DNA of 38,319 nucleotides from Gammaproteobacteria bacterium (GTDB taxonomy: Bacteria > Pseudomonadota > Gammaproteobacteria > UBA6002): NCBI GenBank assembly GCA_020050845.1, contig JAGVJZ010000064.1, positions 1 to 38,319 of the forward strand. The letters run 5' to 3'. Under the pieces are notes generated by a model. It saw only the letters and a list, made by a program, of their open reading frames with translations, had not been told where the DNA came from and did no database searches. Shown in pieces: positions 19,552-28,632 of this stretch; the first letter of the stretch is position 1; every line of letters begins with the position of its first letter. The translations under genes were made by a program, and so were the position numbers.

Positions 19552-20136
19552 ATGACATTTGAATTACCTCCTTTACCTTATGAAATGGATGCTTTAGAAC
19601 CATACATTTCGAAAGAAACACTCGAATATCACTATGGGAAACATCATCGTGCTTATGTGAACAAGCTCAATGAACTCACTAAAGATAATGATTATGGAAA
19701 AATGAACTTAGAAGAGGTTATTAAAGCTACCCAAAACGGACCCATTTTTAATAATGCAGCCCAAGTTTGGAACCATACTTTCTATTGGCATTGCATGAAA
19801 CCCCATGGCGGCGGTGAACCTAAAGGTACAGTCGCTGAAGCGATTAAAAAATCCTTTGGCTCTTTCGAAGAGTTTAAAACAAAATTTAACCAAGCAGCCA
19901 CTGGGCAATTTGGTTCGGGCTGGGCATGGCTTGTTAAATCACCTAATGGCGATTTAGAAGTTTACAGTACATCAAACGCTCACGATCCTCTTGCTGAAGG
20001 TAAAAAAGCAATTTTAACTTGCGATGTTTGGGAACACGCCTACTATCTTGATACTAGAAATGATCGCGCTAAATATGTCGAAAATTTTTGGAATCTCGTT
20101 AACTGGGATTTTGTAGAACAAGAATTCTCAAAATAG
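19552..20136 (+). CDS. sodB: Fe superoxide dismutase
   Basis: 194 aa; FELPPLPYEMDALEPYIS, HHRAYVNKLN, AAQVWNHTFYWHCM, DVWEHAYYLDTRNDRAKY. Confidence 0.96.
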   Translation: MTFELPPLPYEMDALEPYISKETLEYHYGKHHRAYVNKLNELTKDNDYGKMNLEEVIKATQNGPIFNNAAQVWNHTFYWHCMKPHGGGEPKGTVAEAIKKSFGSFEEFKTKFNQAATGQFGSGWAWLVKSPNGDLEVYSTSNAHDPLAEGKKAILTCDVWEHAYYLDTRNDRAKYVENFWNLVNWDFVEQEFSK

Positions 20137-20145
20137 TCTTTTTAT

Positions 20146-20165
20146 AAAGCCCCTCACGGGGCTTT
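20146..20165 (+). terminator. Intrinsic terminator of sodB
   Basis: AAAGCCCC-TCAC-GGGGCTTT followed by further T residues. Confidence 0.9.
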
Positions 20166-20193
20166 TTTACTTATTTCAGATCCAGGCAAAATA

Positions 20194-21564
20194 ATGAACG
20201 GCACGTCTACTGTTCCTACTGTAGCCAAAAGAGAGCATTGGTCTTCACGCCTTGGATTCGTTCTTGCGGCGACAGGCGCAGCCGTTGGGTTAGGAAATAT
20301 CTGGAAGTTTCCTTATATGGCAGGCGCCAATGGTGGCAGCGCCTTTGTTCTGATCTATCTTATCTGCGTCGCACTAATAGGCATTCCGTTGATGTTGGCG
20401 GAAATGATCATCGGTCGTAGAGGACAAGAAAATCCAATCAATTCCTTAAAAAAACTCGCATTAGAAGCACATAAAAGCACGCGTTGGCAACTGGTAGGAT
20501 GGTTAGGAGCGTTGACTTTATTGTTGGTGCTTTCTTTTTATAGCGTGGTTGCGGGTTGGTCATTAGCGTATATGTTTCGCGCTTGGACTGGCGCATTTAC
20601 CAATTTAAATGATGCCGGGATCAATTTACTTTGGCAAAATTTTCTTCAAAGCCCCTGGCAATTAATGTTTTGGCATGCGCTATTTATGGTCATGACGATG
20701 TGGGTGGTAGAAAGAGGTGTTCAAGCTGGTCTTGAGAAAGCATCAAAAATAATGATGCCAGCTTTATTTCTGATTTTACTAGTCCTTGATATTTATGCTT
20801 TTTACAATGGTGACTTTGCAGCCGGATATCATTTTTTATTCTCATTTAAATTGCAAAAAATTTCTCCCGAGATCGTGATCTCCGCAATGGGACATGCTTT
20901 TTTTACCTTAGCGATTGGTGCTGGCTGTATGTTGGTCTATGGTTCGTATTTAACCCGCAATACCAAACTTGGAAGTGCAGTACTCACAATCGTCATTCTA
21001 GATGTCATGGTAGCAGTGCTAGCGGGTCTGGCTATTTTCCCATTAGTCTTCAAACATCACTTAGTACCTGAGGGTGGACCTGGCTTAATGTTCCAAGTCC
21101 TACCTATCGCCTTCTCAAAAATGGTAGCAGGTCAATTTTTTGGGGGAATGTTTTTTGTGCTCTTATTATTTGCTGCATGGACATCATCCATCTCAATCGC
21201 CGAACCGCTAGTTATTCTATTAACTGAACGACATGGATTTAAGCGTTTGACCGCATCAATTATTGTTGGATTGATTGCCTGGTTTCTTGGTTTGGCATCA
21301 CTACTATCTTTTAATGTATGGCAAAATTTTAAATTCTTCCATCATTGGACAGTTTTCGATGCGATTACCGATCTGGCAACCAACCTTCTTCTACCGTTGG
21401 GTGGCTTGGGGTTTGCACTTTTTGCAGGCTGGGTAATTTCACCGAAGGTAAGTGCTGAAGAATTACAAGCAAAGTCATTTTTATTTAAAACTTGGCTATT
21501 TCTGGTCCGCTATATTGCTCCCATTGGAATAGCCCTGGTCATTCTTAATTCTTGGAGAACATAA
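20194..21564 (+). CDS. Neurotransmitter:sodium symporter (NSS/SNF) family transporter
   Basis: 456 aa; EHWSSRLGFVLAATGAAVGLGNIWKFPYMAGANGGSAFVLIYL. Confidence 0.94.
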   Translation: MNGTSTVPTVAKREHWSSRLGFVLAATGAAVGLGNIWKFPYMAGANGGSAFVLIYLICVALIGIPLMLAEMIIGRRGQENPINSLKKLALEAHKSTRWQLVGWLGALTLLLVLSFYSVVAGWSLAYMFRAWTGAFTNLNDAGINLLWQNFLQSPWQLMFWHALFMVMTMWVVERGVQAGLEKASKIMMPALFLILLVLDIYAFYNGDFAAGYHFLFSFKLQKISPEIVISAMGHAFFTLAIGAGCMLVYGSYLTRNTKLGSAVLTIVILDVMVAVLAGLAIFPLVFKHHLVPEGGPGLMFQVLPIAFSKMVAGQFFGGMFFVLLLFAAWTSSISIAEPLVILLTERHGFKRLTASIIVGLIAWFLGLASLLSFNVWQNFKFFHHWTVFDAITDLATNLLLPLGGLGFALFAGWVISPKVSAEELQAKSFLFKTWLFLVRYIAPIGIALVILNSWRT

Positions 21565-22295
21565 TGAGTCTACGAGTCATAGTCAATGGTGCTGGTGGTA
21601 AAATGGGTCTTGAAGTTCTAAAAGCATTAGAGAAGGAATCGGATTTTGAGATTGTCGGCAAACTTGACCATCACGATAACCTTGGACAAACAATTGACCA
21701 GACTCGTGCAGATATTGTGATCGACTTTACATCAGCAAATGTCGTATTCGAAAACTGTGAAACTATCATCAAGAAAGGTGCGCATCCCGTCATAGGCACC
21801 ACCGGACTTAACCCGGAACAAATTAAGACATTACAGGAACGATGTCGTGACCAACAATTAGGCGGCATCATTGCTCCGAATTTTGCAATGGGCGCCATAT
21901 TATTAATGCAATGTGCTAAGGAAATCGTTAAGTATTTCCCTCATGTTGAAATCATCGAATTACATCATGATGGCAAGGTGGATGCACCTTCAGGCACGGC
22001 GATCAAAACAGCCGAAGCTATTTCAAGTGTTCGAGAAATTCCCAGTAGTAAAATCCAAGAACATGAATTAATACCCAATGTTCGCGGCGGGAAGAAAAAT
22101 AATATTGCGATTCATTCGGTTCGTTTGCCTGGATTGGTTGCGCATGAAGAAGTGATCTTTGGGGATGCAGGTCAAACGTTAACTCTTCGTCACGACACCT
22201 ATCATCGCGAAGCATTTATGCCTGGCGTCATTTTAGCGTGTCGCAAAGTGCCGGAACTTAAACAACTCTTCTATGGGTTAGAAAATATACTTTAA
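21564..22295 (+). CDS. dapB: 4-hydroxy-tetrahydrodipicolinate reductase
   Basis: MSLRVIVNGAGGKMGLEVLKAL, VIGTTGLNPEQ, APNFAMGAILLM, ELHHDGKVDAPSGTA; ATG overlaps upstream stop (TAATG). Confidence 0.95.
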   Translation: MSLRVIVNGAGGKMGLEVLKALEKESDFEIVGKLDHHDNLGQTIDQTRADIVIDFTSANVVFENCETIIKKGAHPVIGTTGLNPEQIKTLQERCRDQQLGGIIAPNFAMGAILLMQCAKEIVKYFPHVEIIELHHDGKVDAPSGTAIKTAEAISSVREIPSSKIQEHELIPNVRGGKKNNIAIHSVRLPGLVAHEEVIFGDAGQTLTLRHDTYHREAFMPGVILACRKVPELKQLFYGLENIL

Positions 22296-22325
22296 TTTCT
22301 GATTCCCCTTATCCGGCCTCGGCCA

Positions 22326-22350
22326 CCTTCTCCCGCTTAGCGGGAGAAGG
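22326..22350. terminator. Perfect hairpin between convergent dapB and gcvPB
   Basis: CCTTCTCCCGCT-T-AGCGGGAGAAGG, 12-bp arms, followed by AAAAA. Confidence 0.65.
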
Positions 22351-22358
22351 AAAAATGA

Positions 22359-23819
22359 CTACTCTTTAGAGTCTTTTTTCTTCCAGACAATATCTAACTC
22401 ACGGGCCGCTTTTACCTCATCGAGTCTCTTTACAGACATTGTGTGTGGCGCTGCTTTAATAAGTTCTGGATTGGTTCGTGCTTCTTCAAGAATAGCGACC
22501 ATGGCTTCGACAAAGGCATCTAAATCTTGTTTAGACTCTGTTTCGGTCGGTTCTATCAAAAGACACTCCGGAACCATTAACGGAAAGTAAATGGTCGGCG
22601 CGTGAAAACCATAATCCAATAACCGCTTAGCAAGATCGAGAGCAGTAATACCTAATTCTTTAACTTGTCGACTCAAAGTTAGAATAAATTCATGAGTAGC
22701 ACGACGTTGTGGGAAAGCTGGATCGAATTTTGCTTTCCTTAATTTCGCAAGCAAATAATTAGCATTCAGCGTTGAATATTCAGAGACGCGAACCAATCCC
22801 TCACAACCTAGCAACCGTATATAGACATAAGCACGAAATAGAATTCCTGCATTACCCATGTAAGTGGATAACTGTCCAATAGTTAAAGGACAATCTTCTG
22901 TCGTTAACCATGAATAAAAATTATTCTTTTTACCAACCATTGGAACTGGTAAGTAAGGTGCTAATCGCTCATTTGCCGCAACTGGACCTGACCCAGGACC
23001 GCCGCCACCGTGTGGTGTCGCAAAAGTTTTGTGTAAGTTTAAATGAACAACATCAAAGCCCATATCCCCAGGTCTAACTTTACCTAAGATCGCGTTTAGA
23101 TTAGCGCCATCGTAATAAAGTAAACCCCCCACTTCATGAACCATTCGTGCAATTTCAACAATCTTGCGTTCAAAAACTCCTAAGGTGGAAGGATTGGTCA
23201 GCATGATACCTGCCGTTTTAGGGCCCAGTTCATTTTTCAATGCTGCAATATCAACATCGCCATTGGAAAGAGTCGGGATTTCTTTAACTTTATAACCACA
23301 CATCACTGCCGATGCAGGATTGGTGCCATGTGCTGCATCTGGAACTATGATTTCGCAACGTTCAAAATCTTGACGTTGTTCATGATAGGCCTTGATCATT
23401 GCAACACCCGCAAACTCACCTTGCGCTCCTGCCATTGGAGTCAGTGAAACCCCTGTCATTCCAGTAATTGATTTCAAATATTCTTGTAATTCATAAAGAC
23501 ATTCTAAAAAGCCTTGGCTTTGCATCGTGGCAGTATAGGGATGTCGACCGCTAACAGCTGGGATGCCGGCTAATTCATGTGCGATGCGAGGATTGTATTT
23601 CATCGTGCAGCTACCCAATGGGTAGAAATGAGTATCGATGGCGAAATTTTTTCTGGATAATCGAGTAAAATGTCGCACGGCTTGTAATTCTGATACTTCA
23701 GCTAGTATCGGAGGGTCACGGCGCAACAAGTTTGATGGCAGAGCACTTAAGTCGAATTCGCCTCGGGGTGCTTGCAAAGATGCCCGCCTATTTTCAGTAG
23801 ATTGTTCAAAAATTAACAT
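22359..23819 (-). CDS. gcvPB: glycine dehydrogenase (decarboxylating) subunit 2
   Basis: 486 aa; [30 protein letters not shown]-Lys region [20 protein letters not shown]. Confidence 0.95.
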   Translation of the reverse strand: MLIFEQSTENRRASLQAPRGEFDLSALPSNLLRRDPPILAEVSELQAVRHFTRLSRKNFAIDTHFYPLGSCTMKYNPRIAHELAGIPAVSGRHPYTATMQSQGFLECLYELQEYLKSITGMTGVSLTPMAGAQGEFAGVAMIKAYHEQRQDFERCEIIVPDAAHGTNPASAVMCGYKVKEIPTLSNGDVDIAALKNELGPKTAGIMLTNPSTLGVFERKIVEIARMVHEVGGLLYYDGANLNAILGKVRPGDMGFDVVHLNLHKTFATPHGGGGPGSGPVAANERLAPYLPVPMVGKKNNFYSWLTTEDCPLTIGQLSTYMGNAGILFRAYVYIRLLGCEGLVRVSEYSTLNANYLLAKLRKAKFDPAFPQRRATHEFILTLSRQVKELGITALDLAKRLLDYGFHAPTIYFPLMVPECLLIEPTETESKQDLDAFVEAMVAILEEARTNPELIKAAPHTMSVKRLDEVKAARELDIVWKKKDSKE

Positions 23820-23831
23820 GCTGTACCTTTG

Positions 23832-25223
23832 TTAGATGTTGGTTACACAAGGCTCTAATGAGCTAGTTTCCATTAATGTCTTTTGCAATTGCTGGGCATA
23901 TATGAAAAGGTCTTCTTCTGTTTTTGTCTCGGTAACACATACTAACAATGCACAGCCCAACTCGGGATACTCTCTTGATAAGTCATAACCACCTTGGATT
24001 CCCGCAGCTTCCAATGAGCTTAGAATTGAATTAATGGGTCGGTCTAACCGCAGAACAAATTCATTAAAGAAAGGCGCTTGAAAGACATTTTGTATACCGT
24101 CAATTTGCATTAACATTTTTTGTAAAGAGTGCGCACCCATATAACTTGCACCGGCAACCTGTGCAATTCCCTTCGCTCCTAGAAGACTCATGTAGATAGT
24201 GGCAGCAGTGACCATTAAACCTTGGTTAGTACAAATGTTTGAAGTGGCCTTTGCCCTTCTAATATGTTGTTCCCGAGCTTGTAAAGTTAGAGTAAATCCT
24301 CTTTTACCATCTAAGTCGACAGTCTGACCAACAATTCTTCCTGGCATTTGCCTGACATATTTTATCTTACAAGCCATGAAGCCAAAATAAGGACCTCCGG
24401 ATGCTAAGGGAATACCTAAAGGTTGGCCTTCACCACAAGCAATATCTGCACCTTCCTTACCCCATTTCCCTGGTTCTTTTAAGACACTCACGGTAATAGG
24501 ATTGACCAATGCAATAGCTAGAGCACCTTCAAAGTGTGTCCAATCAGTCAACTGATCTACTTCCTCCAGCACTCCAAAGAAATTAGTTTGAGGGATGACA
24601 ACAGCAGCAATGTTTTGTTTTTCGTAAGGTGTTAAATCAGTTTTTAATATTCGACCAGTTTTTTTATCATAATCAACTTCAATTACTTTTATGTCTTGCT
24701 GCCTGACGATGCTGGTCACAACTTTTCGATAAGCTGGATGAACGGTTTTGGGTATTAGAACAAGCTTATCTTTATTTTTATTAACGCGAATCGCCATTAG
24801 AATTGCTTCGGCTAAAGCACAAGCCCCATCATAGACAGAAGCATTCGCTGCCTCTAATCCCATTAGATTTGCAATCATAGTTTGAAATTCATAAATCAGT
24901 TGCAAATTACCTTGGCTCGCCTCAGCCTGGTAAGGTGTGTACGCTGTTAAATATTCGCCGCGACTTAACAAAGCTGAAACTGCAGCCGGAATATGATGCT
25001 CGTAAGCACCAGCACCGATAAAACACATCCCAAGGTTATCTTGTTTTAGTTTTGAAGCGATTAGACGCTTGACTTCATATTCGCCAAGTCCAGCTGGAAT
25101 ATTGTCTAGTTGTTTAATTCGTAAAGACGCAGGAATTTCGTCGTATAGATCTTCGATACTCGTGACACCGATTTCCTGCAGCATTTCTGCAGCTTCCGCG
25201 TCTGTATGAGGAATAAATGGCAT
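23832..25223 (-). CDS. gcvPA: glycine dehydrogenase (decarboxylating) subunit 1
   Basis: 463 aa; MPFIPHTDAEAAEMLQEIG, GAYEHHIPAAV, YTPYQAEASQGNLQLIYEFQTMIANLMGLEAANASVYDG. Confidence 0.95.
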   Translation of the reverse strand: MPFIPHTDAEAAEMLQEIGVTSIEDLYDEIPASLRIKQLDNIPAGLGEYEVKRLIASKLKQDNLGMCFIGAGAYEHHIPAAVSALLSRGEYLTAYTPYQAEASQGNLQLIYEFQTMIANLMGLEAANASVYDGACALAEAILMAIRVNKNKDKLVLIPKTVHPAYRKVVTSIVRQQDIKVIEVDYDKKTGRILKTDLTPYEKQNIAAVVIPQTNFFGVLEEVDQLTDWTHFEGALAIALVNPITVSVLKEPGKWGKEGADIACGEGQPLGIPLASGGPYFGFMACKIKYVRQMPGRIVGQTVDLDGKRGFTLTLQAREQHIRRAKATSNICTNQGLMVTAATIYMSLLGAKGIAQVAGASYMGAHSLQKMLMQIDGIQNVFQAPFFNEFVLRLDRPINSILSSLEAAGIQGGYDLSREYPELGCALLVCVTETKTEEDLFIYAQQLQKTLMETSSLEPCVTNI

Positions 25224-25263
25224 ATTGTTCTCACTGTTTTTTAAGACTCATGAAAGAAGTCAT

Positions 25264-25683
25264 TTAATGAACTTCCTCGCCAATTTGTTTTTCATAATTG
25301 TCTGGTGAAAGTAATTTTTCATACTCATCTGGCTGTTTTAACTTAATTTTAAAAATCCAGCCCATCCCGTAAGGGTCTTCATTAACCAAACCAGGTGTTT
25401 GTTCCAAATCTGAATTGATTTCAATGACCTCACCGGAAAGTGGACTGTAAATATCAGAAGCAGCTTTTACTGATTCGACTACACCACATTCATCGCCGCT
25501 GGAAACGTGCTGTCCAATCGCAGGTAATTCGATAAACACTATATCGCCTAACAAATCCTGAGCGTGATCAGTAATTCCAATTGTTGCAACTTCAGAATTA
25601 TCCTTTCTTGCCCACTCGTGAGTAGATACGTATTTTAATTCCCCCGGAACCTTTTTCATCATTTCTTCCTTTTTAAGATTCAT
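25264..25683 (-). CDS. gcvH: glycine cleavage system H protein
   Basis: STHEWARKDNSEVATIGITDHAQDLLGDIVFIELP, GVVESVKAASDIYSPLSGEV lipoyl-Lys motif; start may be an internal Met. Confidence 0.95.
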   Translation of the reverse strand: MNLKKEEMMKKVPGELKYVSTHEWARKDNSEVATIGITDHAQDLLGDIVFIELPAIGQHVSSGDECGVVESVKAASDIYSPLSGEVIEINSDLEQTPGLVNEDPYGMGWIFKIKLKQPDEYEKLLSPDNYEKQIGEEVH

Positions 25684-25688
25684 TTAGA

Positions 25689-26807
25689 TTAAGAAATATC
25701 AGCAGAGGCTGGCTTAAATTCCTTATAAACTTTTTTTCCTTTTCGTACAAAGGGCGGTTGTACAATTTTAACAGGAACTTTTTTCTGTCTTATTTCGACC
25801 TCACAAACCTCAGAATTCAAATCAAAAGGTAACCTTGCCAACGCAATTGCATATCCTAAAGTTGGCGAGAAACTGCCACTTGTGATTTCTCCTATACCAT
25901 TATTGGGGATTAACACCCGCTGGTGATTACGAAGCACTCCTGAGGTCTCTAGTACTAACCCTACCATTTTTTTATGGTTTGCTTTCTGTTGAGTCTCTAA
26001 AATCTTACGACCAATAAAATTACGACTTGCAGGCTCGAATGCGACTGTCCAGCCAAGATTAGACTCTAAGGGTGTCGTGGTTTCATCCATATCCACACCG
26101 TAAAGGTTTAAACCTGCTTCCAATCGTAAAGTGTCTCGAGCCCCAAGACCACAAGGTTTAACTCCGACAGAGAGCAGATTTTGCCATAATTCATTTACCC
26201 TCTTAACAGGAACTTGAATTTCAAAACCGTCTTCACCGGTATACCCTGTACGACTATAAAAAATACCGTTAACAGTAGTTCCCTGAAAAGGCTTAAGAGC
26301 TTTTAAAGCATTTTGTTCCGAATCTTCAAACAGAGGCATAATTTTGGTAACAGCATTTGGACCTTGTAAGGCAACCATTGCTAAATCATCTCTTTGAATT
26401 AAATCGACTTGAAATTTTTTCTTTTGGCTGACCAGCCAGTGCCAATCTTTTTCGCGTGTTCCAGCATTCAACACTAAACGATAGTCACCCTCTGACATTC
26501 TGTAGACAATCAAATCATCTATAATGCCACCCGTTGTGTTCAGCATACAGGTATAAAGTGCTTTACCTATTTGATCTAGCTTACCAACATCATTCGCAAA
26601 TAAATATTGCAGATAGGACAAGGCATCTTTGCCTGAAACATCTACGATCGCCATATGTGAAACATCAAACATCCCCGCATCCTGTCGAACCAGATGATGC
26701 TCTTGAATTTGCGAACCGTAGTGTAAAGGCATTTGCCAACCAGAAAAATCGACTAACTTAGCGCCAGCGAGTTGGTGTTGATGAATCAAGGGAGTTGTTT
26801 TTAGCAT
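25689..26807 (-). CDS. gcvT: glycine cleavage system T protein (aminomethyltransferase)
   Basis: 372 aa; LVDFSGWQMPLHYGSQIQEHHLVRQDAGMFDVSHM, GLGARDTLRLEAGLNLYG. Confidence 0.95.
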   Translation of the reverse strand: MLKTTPLIHQHQLAGAKLVDFSGWQMPLHYGSQIQEHHLVRQDAGMFDVSHMAIVDVSGKDALSYLQYLFANDVGKLDQIGKALYTCMLNTTGGIIDDLIVYRMSEGDYRLVLNAGTREKDWHWLVSQKKKFQVDLIQRDDLAMVALQGPNAVTKIMPLFEDSEQNALKALKPFQGTTVNGIFYSRTGYTGEDGFEIQVPVKRVNELWQNLLSVGVKPCGLGARDTLRLEAGLNLYGVDMDETTTPLESNLGWTVAFEPASRNFIGRKILETQQKANHKKMVGLVLETSGVLRNHQRVLIPNNGIGEITSGSFSPTLGYAIALARLPFDLNSEVCEVEIRQKKVPVKIVQPPFVRKGKKVYKEFKPASADIS

Positions 26808-26959
26808 ACCTATCTCGCGAAAAATTAGATTAATTAAGAATTCAAATGTGCGAACTCACATTTTAGAAGTGGAGAAAATTCGCAAATTGGATATTATACT
26901 CGCAGACTTTGCTATTGCTATAGAAACATACATCTTAATCAGTAACTTCGAGGTACTTT

Positions 26960-27388
26960 ATGTCTAAATCTGCACGCCCTGCTGACATGCCTTGGCTCAT
27001 TCCTTATTTAATGGTAGGAGACGTTGACCAAGCCCTAGCTTTCTATCAAAAAGCGTTTAATTTTGAAAAAGCCAGCACCTCTCCTGGAGAAGATAATAAA
27101 ACATCTCATGGTGAAATTCGGTACAAAGATCAAGTTATTATGTGTGGGCGCGAAGGTGCTCAATGTGAAGAAGTAACCAGTGCAAAGAGCCCTAAAACCC
27201 TGGGAACTCCTTCTCCTGTCATGCTATATGTTTACTGCGATGACGTGGATGCTATCTACAAACAAGCTATCGCAGCAGGAGCAGAATCTCAAATGGAACC
27301 CCAAGAAACACATTGGGGAGACAAGATGTGCTCGCTTCTTGATCCTTTTGGCCACTCTTGGTGCTTTGCGACACATAGCCAAAAGTAA
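26960..27388 (+). CDS. VOC superfamily (glyoxalase/PhnB-like) protein
   Basis: 142 aa; PWLIPYLMVGDVDQALAFYQKAFNF, WGDKMCSLLDPFGHSWCFATH. Confidence 0.85.
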   Translation: MSKSARPADMPWLIPYLMVGDVDQALAFYQKAFNFEKASTSPGEDNKTSHGEIRYKDQVIMCGREGAQCEEVTSAKSPKTLGTPSPVMLYVYCDDVDAIYKQAIAAGAESQMEPQETHWGDKMCSLLDPFGHSWCFATHSQK

Positions 27389-27398
27389 TATTTATATC

Positions 27399-27429
27399 CG
27401 TCGTTCCGCGATCAAGTCGCGGGACGACG
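27399..27429. repeat. Palindromic repeat element overlapping the 3' end of the UbiH-like gene
   Basis: CGTCGTTCCGCGA-TCAAG-TCGCGGGACGACG, 13-bp arms with one G/U pair. Confidence 0.75.
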
Positions 27430-28620
27430 TACAGCCGACAGTCCAGCAGCATAGCTAATGAATTGATTCTTCAAAAAATCAATATTATCAATGATTTTTA
27501 AGCCAGTACTTCGCGCCCCCACAAAGAACATCGATTCACTTTCAAACAATCGTTTAAAAACTTCCATTCCGATTACCATTAACCAGTTTTCACTTTTTCG
27601 ACGCCGTTCATAGTCACGAAGTTCTGAGTAGCTTCCCCAATCTTTTTTAGTCTTACGCCCAGCAATGATGTTTTCCGCTAATACGATTGCATCTAAAAAG
27701 CCAAGATTGACCCCCTGTCCTGCCAGAGGATGGATGGTATGCGCAGCATCGCCAATCAAAGCAATACGAGGTTTAATATATTGCTTTGCATGAGACATGA
27801 CTAACGGCAAAACAGTTTGTCCTGCTACGCGCTGAATTTTTCCAAGTCGACCTTCAAAAGCGTTGGTAATTTCAAAATTAAATTGATCCTCGGTCATTCT
27901 TTGTAACCGCTTTATTTCTTGAGGACCAGCTGACCAGACAATTGAACAGATGTGTTCATCGGCCAACGGCAATAAAGCTAGCGGCCCTTCTGGTAAAAAA
28001 CATTGCCAGGCGGTTTTTAAATGAGATTCTTCAATTCGGACATTGGTGACCAATGCCTCATGGTGATAGGGCCACGAGATGGCTTGAATCTGCGCTTGTT
28101 CTCTCACCCAAGATCGAGCTCCATCTGCGCCTACTAAGAGCTTAGTTGTGATTGCCCTTCCTGGTAACTTAACGCCTAATGATTGATGATTAGGCAAAAA
28201 TATAGCATTGGGTGTTGCTGTAATTAATTCTACATTGGGGACGGAGCTTAGAACTGCTAACAAAGCATTATGAATCACCGCATTTTCGATGATATAGCCA
28301 AGACAAGGTTGAGCGATTTTAGTACATTCGAAGTGAATTTTACCTTTGCCTAAACTATCCCAAACAAACATTTCTTCATAAGAACTCACTCGGCCAGTAT
28401 CAAAAATCTTTGACCACAACCCTTGCTTTTCAAAGACTACCTTACAGCCCGGGTTAACCGCACTCACACGAGTTTGAAATTCACCATCCGAAAGTGCCAC
28501 AGGTTGCAATGACTGCCTTTCTACCAAGGCAACTTTAAAATCTTCCTTGCCTAAGATATAGGCTAAAAATAATCCGACTAAACCACCTCCAATGATAATG
28601 ACATCATAATGGTTATTCAT
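27412..28620 (-). CDS. UbiH/UbiF/VisC/COQ6-family FAD-dependent hydroxylase
   Basis: 402 aa; YDVIIIGGGLVGLFLAYIL, LVGADGARSWVR, RIALIGDAAHTIHPLAGQGVNLGFLDA. Confidence 0.9.
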   Translation of the reverse strand: MNNHYDVIIIGGGLVGLFLAYILGKEDFKVALVERQSLQPVALSDGEFQTRVSAVNPGCKVVFEKQGLWSKIFDTGRVSSYEEMFVWDSLGKGKIHFECTKIAQPCLGYIIENAVIHNALLAVLSSVPNVELITATPNAIFLPNHQSLGVKLPGRAITTKLLVGADGARSWVREQAQIQAISWPYHHEALVTNVRIEESHLKTAWQCFLPEGPLALLPLADEHICSIVWSAGPQEIKRLQRMTEDQFNFEITNAFEGRLGKIQRVAGQTVLPLVMSHAKQYIKPRIALIGDAAHTIHPLAGQGVNLGFLDAIVLAENIIAGRKTKKDWGSYSELRDYERRRKSENWLMVIGMEVFKRLFESESMFFVGARSTGLKIIDNIDFLKNQFISYAAGLSAVRRPAT

Positions 28621-28632
28621 TTTCTTGTTCCA

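Noticed and set aside
26808-26959. Glycine riboswitch upstream of gcvT
   Set aside because: The intergenic sequence is short and AT-rich, and I see no tandem glycine-aptamer core.
27267-27452. Minus-strand 61-aa ORF containing VVPRLDRGTTD
   Set aside because: Antisense to the VOC gene; its recognisable peptide is only a translation of the palindromic element.
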